This document shows, one piece after another, positions 57,192-64,000 of a stretch of 64,000 bases of DNA. Under the pieces are notes generated by a model, which had not been told where the DNA came from, ran no database searches, and worked only from the letters and a program-made list of their open reading frames with translations. This DNA is from Draconibacterium sediminis (lineage in GTDB: Bacteria > Bacteroidota > Bacteroidia > Bacteroidales > Prolixibacteraceae): contig NZ_JRHC01000002.1 in NCBI RefSeq assembly GCF_000949475.1, positions 578,137-642,136 on the forward strand, read 5' to 3'. A program made the position numbers and the translations under genes. The stretch's first letter is position 1. Every line of letters begins with the position of its first letter.

Positions 57192-60065
57192 TTAGTTCAT
57201 CAATCCAATAATTTCGTTTTCAGTCAATTTTGTTTGTGGATCGAACTTTTCACTACGCATATAATTTTTCAAACTGAAGAGTAACTGTCGTGCTTCAGGC
57301 CGATCGTCAAGGTCTGATTGTAAATCAACCCCGGTCATTACCAGTTTGCCCTTGCCTACTTTAGCCTCGAAAATCAAAGCCAGGTTTCTGTTTGTTACCC
57401 AATCGTCGATAATTCGTACAATTGGATCGGGAGTGTTTTCAAATCCTTCTATATTAATTGCATTACAATGGCTCATGGCATCCCACCACTGCCAGTTGGA
57501 ATGGTACTCGGTGGGAAAATCTGCCAAAGCCGGATGTTCGGGGTTGCACAAAATTCCCAGAGTGTGAGGCTCCTGTCCATTGGTCCAGGCAGTGTTCCAG
57601 AAAATACTCGAGAAACCAACTGCCACTTCGCCACCTTTACCGTCTTTTATGCTGCCTTTTTTTGTTGTCAGTAAAACTTTTCCACCTTTTTCCAAGGTTG
57701 CAATGGCTGCCTTGTTTAGGCTTGAAACAACCAAAACATCATCTTCGATATTTGGTAATTCAGCCGGATAAACCCAAAAATCCCATGTGTTTATAAATCC
57801 GGCTACATTAACTGCGAGGCAAAACTTAGCGGCAGTTTCAACTTCGATATTTTCGCTGATTGCACCAAGCTTTTGGCAATTGCCCCAACTGATATTTGCC
57901 TCATCCAATTGTCCTTCTTTAACTACATTACCATTCGTATCCAGGATCTGCCACGAAGGAACAACCGACTGCAATTCTTTTTCGCCGTAATGCGCAACTT
58001 CAACCTCGCACTCAACCTTTTCATTGCTCGTGAAAATCATTTTTTTGAACCTTGCCAGTGGAACTGTTTCGTTACAAAATTGCCTGAACTCGTCGGAAGA
58101 GATGTATCCTTTTTCATCCCAAAACGGATCGAGCACACCAACCAATGCGGTACCCTGCCCCGGGAAATCGTGCAGATCGAGCAACTGAAAACCACCAAAA
58201 CCTTTGGTCCGAAAGGCAGCTTCAATATCGGCTTTGTAACATAAGGCCTGCAGTTTACCCGAAGCCTTGAGAAAACTATCGGCAAGATCGAGCATACCGT
58301 GAGCTTCGAGGCTTCGTTTGAAAATTTTGAAATTGGTAGCTTTTAATACGCCATCGTATTGGGGTATTTCCTTAAAATTTGGATACACACACCACTGTCC
58401 TATTTCGTGGCTCACCATAGGTGCGGTTAAATCAGCCACTGTTTTCTCCCAATCGTAGTCGCTGCGTGGGGCTTGGCTGTTAATAATACTGTTCAGGTTT
58501 TGGCCCCATCCCTGGATGCGCGTACCACGATGCGAACTGTGAAAATCATTTTCCGGAATAACAGGCCATCCTGCCCCGGAAGTGTACAACCTGCGCGAGT
58601 CCTTCTTTTTCCAGTAGTTTACAAATTCACGTAAATACCCGGTATAGTTTTTTCCATGCGGTTCGTTTCCATAGGGCATCATACAAAACGAAGGATGATT
58701 TCCGTATTCGGCCACCATTCTTTCGCTCTCATAGTATATCCATTGGTCAATTGGAGCACCATCGCCAACGGTTGCCCACGCCGACACTTCAACCTGGTAG
58801 TAAAAGCCCAGTTTATCGGCTGCCTCAAAGGCAGCTTTTGGCGGACACCACGAATGAAAACGAATATGATTCAGGCCGTGTGCTTTACAAATTTTAATGA
58901 TTCGTTCCCACGACTCCACATCTGTAGGCGGAAAACCTGTCTTTGGGAAAATGGCACATTCCAATGTTCCCCTTAGAAACACCGGACGGCCGTTAATTTC
59001 CAGTCCTTTTCCATTGGCACGGAAATCACGCATTCCAAAAGTTTCGGTATGCACATCTTTGTAGCCATCCGATTCAAGCTCAACTGAAAGTTCATAGAGA
59101 TTCGGATTAAATTCATCCCACAAAAGCATGGTATCGCCCATCGGGTAAGTAACAATGATTGTTTTTGACGTGCTGTTCACCTCAAAATCAGAACGAATCT
59201 CCTTTAATTTCAGAGGCGTTTCTTCCGATGTACTTTGGGCAGAAAGTTTTACTTTACCGCTTTGCGCGCCACCTGTTTTGTTTTTTATCCCAATTTCTAC
59301 CCGTACACTTTTATTCTTCAAATCAGGGAATATCTGCACACCGGCAACAGACAATGCATCTTTCCGGACCAACTTTATATCGCCCACAATCCCGTTCCAG
59401 TTGCTCTGTGTATTATCGCTTACACTGTGTGCATCATCTCCAACCTTTATCTCTTTTACCCGGTTATCAACACAAATTGTAATCGTGTTCTTGCCGGGTT
59501 GAAGAAACGAACCGACATTATAACGATGCGGAACACCTAAAGCATTATTCACCCCAACGTATTCGTTGTTTACCCAAACCCGGGTTTCCCAGTGACAACG
59601 CTCTAAATACAATTCAACATCCTGTCCTCTCCAGTTTTCAGGGATTTCAATTTCTTTTTGATACCAGGCAGCACCGGTGTAATAATAATCAGCAATCAGC
59701 CAGAAGGGATACAAAAACTCGTTGCCGTATAAATACGGTTTATAATTTTCATCGTTGTACCACATCTTTCCATTGTCATAAGCTTTCCAATCATTACCGG
59801 TAAACTTTGTGTCGTAACCTACCGGTTCCCCTTTTCCATTTGAGGCCATCGATCCGGGCAAAACAATGGTATCCGATAAATTTTTCGTAAACCATTTATT
59901 GACTACTCCCTCATCTTGTTTGTCCATACTAAAGCTCCATACCCCGGACAAATCCAGTTCTGATGGTTCTTGTTTGGAACAACTTATTGCAACAAGGGCA
60001 ACAGCAAATAAAAAAACTGATCTTATTCCGAAAAAGGGTGCTAAAATATTATTCATTGTTCGCAT
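57192..60065 (-). CDS. GH2-family lipoprotein with C-terminal amidotransferase-like domain
   Basis: A 957-residue lipoprotein (AISC, Cys29; Met4 is an alternative start). The GH2 sugar-binding domain (about 35-240; WYQKEIEIPENWRGQDVELYLERCHWETRVWVNNEYVG) and Ig-like domain precede a barrel with FHSWCPP, acid/base Glu468 in YGNEPHG and nucleophile Glu554 in VSHEIGQW. The last 220 residues (DVLVVSSLNKAAIATLEKGGKVLLTT...GKGKLVMTGVDL) look like a class I glutamine-amidotransferase/ThuA-like fold, as in beta-galactosidase trimerisation domains. The substrate sugar is uncertain: beta-galactoside, glucuronide and mannoside remain possible. Confidence 0.87.
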   Translation of the reverse strand: MRTMNNILAPFFGIRSVFLFAVALVAISCSKQEPSELDLSGVWSFSMDKQDEGVVNKWFTKNLSDTIVLPGSMASNGKGEPVGYDTKFTGNDWKAYDNGKMWYNDENYKPYLYGNEFLYPFWLIADYYYTGAAWYQKEIEIPENWRGQDVELYLERCHWETRVWVNNEYVGVNNALGVPHRYNVGSFLQPGKNTITICVDNRVKEIKVGDDAHSVSDNTQSNWNGIVGDIKLVRKDALSVAGVQIFPDLKNKSVRVEIGIKNKTGGAQSGKVKLSAQSTSEETPLKLKEIRSDFEVNSTSKTIIVTYPMGDTMLLWDEFNPNLYELSVELESDGYKDVHTETFGMRDFRANGKGLEINGRPVFLRGTLECAIFPKTGFPPTDVESWERIIKICKAHGLNHIRFHSWCPPKAAFEAADKLGFYYQVEVSAWATVGDGAPIDQWIYYESERMVAEYGNHPSFCMMPYGNEPHGKNYTGYLREFVNYWKKKDSRRLYTSGAGWPVIPENDFHSSHRGTRIQGWGQNLNSIINSQAPRSDYDWEKTVADLTAPMVSHEIGQWCVYPNFKEIPQYDGVLKATNFKIFKRSLEAHGMLDLADSFLKASGKLQALCYKADIEAAFRTKGFGGFQLLDLHDFPGQGTALVGVLDPFWDEKGYISSDEFRQFCNETVPLARFKKMIFTSNEKVECEVEVAHYGEKELQSVVPSWQILDTNGNVVKEGQLDEANISWGNCQKLGAISENIEVETAAKFCLAVNVAGFINTWDFWVYPAELPNIEDDVLVVSSLNKAAIATLEKGGKVLLTTKKGSIKDGKGGEVAVGFSSIFWNTAWTNGQEPHTLGILCNPEHPALADFPTEYHSNWQWWDAMSHCNAINIEGFENTPDPIVRIIDDWVTNRNLALIFEAKVGKGKLVMTGVDLQSDLDDRPEARQLLFSLKNYMRSEKFDPQTKLTENEIIGLMN

Positions 60066-60128
60066 ATTTAGTTTTTATAATTTCCAAAAAGTTCCTTAAC
60101 AATCTCATATAAAACTCCTTTCAAATTT

Positions 60129-63100
60129 TTACGCAACTTCAGCAGTAAGCTGTTCCAACAAATCTTTTGAACCCACATGCATCGAATTCAACTGCAATAC
60201 ATCTTTCAGGTTATCTATCGCATCTCCATACGATCCTAAACCAACATGTGCAAGCGCAATCAGGTATTTTGCATCAATGGTATTTCGCTTCTGGATATCA
60301 TCTTCGAACACCAGTAGCAGTGGCAACGATGTTGCAAAATAGTCGATCTGAGCTTTATCGTTCAATTTGGCTTCACCAAATTTTCTTATATCAGACAATA
60401 GATTCTGAGCCTCAACTTTTTCGCCCAGCTCATTGAGCGACAGGGCTTTGTAGCACGACAACTCAGAATAAGCACTCACAGCCATATCGATAAAGTCGCC
60501 TTCTTCATTTTTACTTTCAAGGAAATGTGCCCTGGCTTCATCTGTTTTTCCAAGCGCTTTTAGTGCCATTCCTTTCCAGTAATTAATGTGTGCAACTGCC
60601 TGTAGCGGATGGTATTTTTCACCCAGATTATCAGGTGTATTCACTGATTTATTAAAGTACTCCAAAGCAGATTCAGCATCTCCGTTTTGCAAGGCCTGTT
60701 GTCCTAGCTTTAAGCAAGCGTAAGTAAACTGTCTTAAAACCTGACCTTCTCCTCCTTCCCATGGGTGAAAATCGCGGTTTTCAAGCAGGTCTAATGCATT
60801 ATTGTAATCGCCTTTAAAATTGTAAAGTGCGGCAAGTTCAACCGAGAAATCATCGCGGGTTGTTATCTGGTCTTTAATCGGCAACAAATCTTCCAATCGT
60901 TGTTTAGGATCGTCGTTCAGCTTTTTACGCAACTGGTCGAATTCGTAACGGATACGCATATCGTTTGGAGCCAGTTCTACCGCTCTTAGGAAAGCCTCTC
61001 TTGCTTTTTCGCCATCTTCAAAGGTATTCCAGTAGGCGATTCCAAGATTGCGGTAGAGTGTTCCGTAGTCACAATTGGCTTCAGCGGCTTTTTCCCACAC
61101 ACCTATTGCGTCTTTATGTCTCTTTAAATTGAAAAAGTAATTACCCAAACCGAAAGCTGCAATCGTATTTTCCGGATCAACTTGTAATGCCCATTCCAAC
61201 ACCAACTGTTCGTATAAACGTGATGGGAAAACATAGTCGTAAGACGCTGACTTTGTTTTTTCCAGAGTCTCAACCGATTTGGTGTTTTCGCCGTTCAATT
61301 CGTATAACCAGGCCAAAACAAACTCGGTCATCACTGTTTTTGCCATTGGATTTGGAACAGCACACTCAGGAACTTCATTTTTATGATGTAACTCAATTAC
61401 GTCAATAGCTTCCTGGTAAAAACCGGCTTCGGCATAATCAAAAGCAATATCAATTATGGTTTGTGCATCGTTTCTTGATGATTCGATAAACTCATCGTAG
61501 TTACCTGACAAGCTTGTCCTTTCAAATTTTGCCCATTGGTCAAGCGCATCAGTTTTGAACAATTCTGTCAGTACAGTTTCTGCTGTTGCGGTTTCACCCT
61601 GATTTTTCAGAATTACAGCTTTTAAAATATGTGCTTTATTATTCTGGCGGTTTGTATCCAAGGATGCCTCCAAATGCTCCAAAGCGGTTTCATAATCCGA
61701 CTTCAAACAATCGAGGGTAGCCAGCTGATAATAGGCAGCCGAACGCCACTCGAAGTTCCATGTGGATTTGTAGAACAATCCGTAAGCTTCATCTTTTCGG
61801 CCCTGTAAAGAACAAGCCAAACCACAGAAGTAATGTGCCTCACCCGATGCCGGGTTTGGATGATAAGTGGTCATAATATCAATGGCTGTCCTAAAGTTCT
61901 TTTCAGCTTCATCCAACTTGCCGTTTTTAAGCTCAACGCGGCCTAAGGCAATGTATGATTTGTAACTCTTCGGATCTTTTTTGATGGCTTCTTTCCAATA
62001 GGATTCCGGGTAACGTGTAGGATGACGATACAACTCCAGGTGTTCGCCAATCAATTCCAACTCGTTGGCACTTTCAATTTCGGTGGGTTGTTTTGGCTCG
62101 AATGCCACCTTGCGGTTTCGTTCTTTGCTAAACTCGCGATGATGATAATCGATTAATTCTTTCCCTTTTGGGTCAAGCACTATTAACGAAACTGAATTCT
62201 CCTGTCCTGCCTCAATTTGCATTGAAGTATCTTTCCAGGGCTTTTCAGGTGATATCGTTTGTTTTTCAAAAACTTTCTTCTCGTTTCCAATAATTAGGAT
62301 GAATTGAAGGTTTTCGAATTTACGGCTGCCCGCAACACCCAAGTCCAATCTGTTTCCTTGCTGAATCTCAAGACGGATAGCCAAATCTTTATTGGCATTT
62401 TGTACCGGTCCCAGATTTTTATAGCTCCACCAGAACTGCGAAAAGGTTTTTGTCTCGTAAGGTAGCAGATAGGTAAAATCAGGCTGATTATCGGTATAAA
62501 CACCGGCCATTAATTCGAAATATGGTCCGCCTTCGTCGGTCAGTTCACGGTCCCATGCGCGACCAAAATCTTCACTTCCCCAGGTCCATTGTTTTTTACC
62601 CGGAGCAATATGTCGATTCGCTACATGAATAAATCCGCCATCGGCTCTAAAATCGTAGCCTCCAAAAAAATCGAATTTTGTATCGCATACCATGTAACTG
62701 GTAGGCACATGAATATTATCGTAGTTACGCAGATCGTTTTTACCCGGTCTTTTGTGGTAAGGAATTCCGTAATAATCGTTTTCAGCAATGGGGAAGCTAC
62801 TCTGTGCCCTAACTGCATGATCGGCCACATAGTGTACATCGGGCGGGAAAAAGCTTTGGTAATCCTTATGCACCTCAACGGCTACGTTTGCCCACCACAA
62901 AAAGGTTTGTGTTAACGGCGTGCGGTTAAAGAGGCGACCGCGTAGTTCAATCAATGCACTTTCGGGGCGGAGACGAATTCCGTGCATGCCTTTGAGGCGG
63001 TACATCGGGTCGTATTCCGACATCCATATTGTTCTAGCTCCATCGGCTTCTTCTTCAATATATACATCGGTTGGCAAATAAGTTCCCGGGCGGTGGTGCT

Positions 63101-63464
63101 GTGGCCAGTTAAACTCTACCCCTCCGCTAATCCACGGACCGGCTAAACCAACAAGCGCCGGTTTTATCACCTTCTGCTGGTAAAAAAAGTTGTAATTATT
63201 ATTGGTTTTATCTTGCGCTTCAAATATTCGTCCACCGATTTCGGGCAACAATACCAGTTTCACAAAGTCGTTTTCAAGTGTTGCTGCCTGGTAATTCTTA
63301 TCCACTTTATGATCGTAAACCTTATCGATAAATGGAACCGGATAAACTTTTCCCGATGATCCCTGGTACACTCTTTTTTCGAAGAATACGGGGTTAATTT
63401 CTGATTTTCCCAGTTCGTAGGTTGGGATTACCAGGTTTTCTATGCGTGCTTTTACCTGCTTCAT
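60129..63464 (-). CDS. DUF5107-TPR protein, cytosolic, mutarotase-like domain plus repeats
   Basis: 1111 residues with no signal peptide. The first about 400 residues match DUF5107, a galactose-mutarotase-like beta-supersandwich (NDFVKLVLLPEIGGRIFEAQDK, GPWISGGVEFNWPQHHRP, IELRGRLFNRTPLTQTFLWWANVAVEV). From about 470 to the end come helix-pair repeats of TPR type (SYIALGRVELKNGKLDEAEKNF, AAFGLGNYFFNLKRHKDAIGVWEKAA, AYWNTFEDGEKAREAFLRAVELAP). It is 40 bp from the sugar permease gene, so a role on imported sugars or in assembling intracellular enzymes is likely. The catalytic function of DUF5107 is not known to me. Confidence 0.82.
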   Translation of the reverse strand: MKQVKARIENLVIPTYELGKSEINPVFFEKRVYQGSSGKVYPVPFIDKVYDHKVDKNYQAATLENDFVKLVLLPEIGGRIFEAQDKTNNNYNFFYQQKVIKPALVGLAGPWISGGVEFNWPQHHRPGTYLPTDVYIEEEADGARTIWMSEYDPMYRLKGMHGIRLRPESALIELRGRLFNRTPLTQTFLWWANVAVEVHKDYQSFFPPDVHYVADHAVRAQSSFPIAENDYYGIPYHKRPGKNDLRNYDNIHVPTSYMVCDTKFDFFGGYDFRADGGFIHVANRHIAPGKKQWTWGSEDFGRAWDRELTDEGGPYFELMAGVYTDNQPDFTYLLPYETKTFSQFWWSYKNLGPVQNANKDLAIRLEIQQGNRLDLGVAGSRKFENLQFILIIGNEKKVFEKQTISPEKPWKDTSMQIEAGQENSVSLIVLDPKGKELIDYHHREFSKERNRKVAFEPKQPTEIESANELELIGEHLELYRHPTRYPESYWKEAIKKDPKSYKSYIALGRVELKNGKLDEAEKNFRTAIDIMTTYHPNPASGEAHYFCGLACSLQGRKDEAYGLFYKSTWNFEWRSAAYYQLATLDCLKSDYETALEHLEASLDTNRQNNKAHILKAVILKNQGETATAETVLTELFKTDALDQWAKFERTSLSGNYDEFIESSRNDAQTIIDIAFDYAEAGFYQEAIDVIELHHKNEVPECAVPNPMAKTVMTEFVLAWLYELNGENTKSVETLEKTKSASYDYVFPSRLYEQLVLEWALQVDPENTIAAFGLGNYFFNLKRHKDAIGVWEKAAEANCDYGTLYRNLGIAYWNTFEDGEKAREAFLRAVELAPNDMRIRYEFDQLRKKLNDDPKQRLEDLLPIKDQITTRDDFSVELAALYNFKGDYNNALDLLENRDFHPWEGGEGQVLRQFTYACLKLGQQALQNGDAESALEYFNKSVNTPDNLGEKYHPLQAVAHINYWKGMALKALGKTDEARAHFLESKNEEGDFIDMAVSAYSELSCYKALSLNELGEKVEAQNLLSDIRKFGEAKLNDKAQIDYFATSLPLLLVFEDDIQKRNTIDAKYLIALAHVGLGSYGDAIDNLKDVLQLNSMHVGSKDLLEQLTAEVA

Positions 63465-63504
63465 TTTCTATCCCTTTTCTATATTAATGAAATCTCAAGC
63501 CTCA

Positions 63505-64000
63505 TTAGTTCAAAATTTCCTCTTCAATTTCTTCCAGCGATTTGCCTTTTGTTTCCGGCAATCGTTTGAATATAAACAGCAGGCCGGCAGCACAAATAAG
63601 TCCGTATAACCAAAATGTACCTGAGGCACCAAATGCTGAATTTAGCAACGGGAATGTGTAGGTTAAGAGGAAACTTGCAATCCACAATGCTGCCGTTGCA
63701 AACGACATGGCAGTACCACGAATCCGGTTCGGGAATATTTCCGAAAGAACGACCCAGGTAACCGGTGCCAACGACATGGCATAACAGGCAATTCCCAAAA
63801 CCACCAGAAGTAACAAAGGCCAGCCTGTAACATGGAAATAATATCCGGCCCCCATTAAAGCATAAATTCCGGCCAGCCCGGCTGCACCAATTATCATCAA
63901 CATTCTGCGACCTAATTTGTCAACGGTATAAATGGCCACGAACGTGAAAACGAGGTTTACACTTCCGGTAACCACAATGTTGAATAACGTGTCGGAAACT
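63505..64000 (-). CDS. Sugar-porter MFS permease, N-terminus beyond window
   Basis: The frame stays open to the window edge (165 residues seen), so the GTG at 63975 is not the true start. VDKLGRRMLMIIGA is the sugar-porter loop between helices 8 and 9; LSEIFPNRIRGTAMSFATAALW and the terminal PETKGKSLEEIEEEILN are hallmarks of the XylE/GLUT branch. It brings a monosaccharide, probably released in the periplasm by the enzymes downstream, across the inner membrane. Five to six membrane helices are visible. The sugar cannot be read from this part. Confidence 0.93.
   Translation of the reverse strand, partial: VSDTLFNIVVTGSVNLVFTFVAIYTVDKLGRRMLMIIGAAGLAGIYALMGAGYYFHVTGWPLLLLVVLGIACYAMSLAPVTWVVLSEIFPNRIRGTAMSFATAALWIASFLLTYTFPLLNSAFGASGTFWLYGLICAAGLLFIFKRLPETKGKSLEEIEEEILN

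Overview
The window looks like chromosome from a polysaccharide-degrading Bacteroidota, probably marine or sediment and of Marinilabiliales/Prolixibacteraceae type. This is inferred from three SusC/SusD pairs, two giant hybrid two-component sensors, BACON domains, many lipoproteins, Cys-type sulfatases and the absence of Shine-Dalgarno leaders. Every gene I can support lies on the minus strand, so the cluster reads from high to low coordinates. It is best seen as several polysaccharide utilization loci (PULs) placed end to end.

Right end (about 64000-57192): a sugar-porter MFS permease cut by the window edge, a 1111-residue cytosolic DUF5107-TPR protein and a large GH2 lipoprotein. Next (57017-47440): sulfatase, GH16 endo-hydrolase, GH43 exo-galactanase-like enzyme, sulfatase, PhoD-like phosphoesterase and sulfatase. 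Next (47316-26402): hybrid sensor HTCS-2, a 36-residue membrane peptide, SusC-3/SusD-3, two sulfatases, a LacZ-type GH2 beta-galactosidase, a decayed sulfatase tail, a beta-helix lipoprotein, an unassigned GH-D-like lipoprotein and a sulfatase. Together these suggest a sulfated, galactose-rich glycan, possibly a beta-1,3-linked galactan.

Middle-left (26131-16313): hybrid sensor HTCS-1, SusC-2/SusD-2 and one surface lipoprotein, ending at a strong intrinsic terminator. This unit holds no enzyme. Left (15784-1): SusC-1/SusD-1, an SGBP-B-like glycan binder, a GH5 endo-glucanase, a GH97 alpha-galactosidase-like enzyme, two SASA acetylesterases, a GH29 alpha-L-fucosidase and a truncated clan GH-A hydrolase. 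This set suits an acetylated, fucosylated hemicellulose such as xyloglucan, or a galactoglucomannan.

The most notable sequence features are: (a) SusC-1 and SusC-2 share about 470 bp of near-identical DNA covering leader, promoter and N-terminal domain, 6.2 kb apart in direct orientation; (b) inside that leader both copies carry a pair of direct repeats spaced exactly 22 bp, a candidate operator for HTCS-1; (c) a 44-codon sulfatase C-terminal remnant begins directly after the stop codon of the GH2 gene; (d) two very small single-pass membrane peptides sit in intergenic gaps; (e) an unassigned GH-D-like enzyme, a beta-helix protein and a PhoD-like phosphoesterase sit inside the sulfatase loci. 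No tRNA, rRNA, CRISPR array, insertion sequence or integrase was seen.
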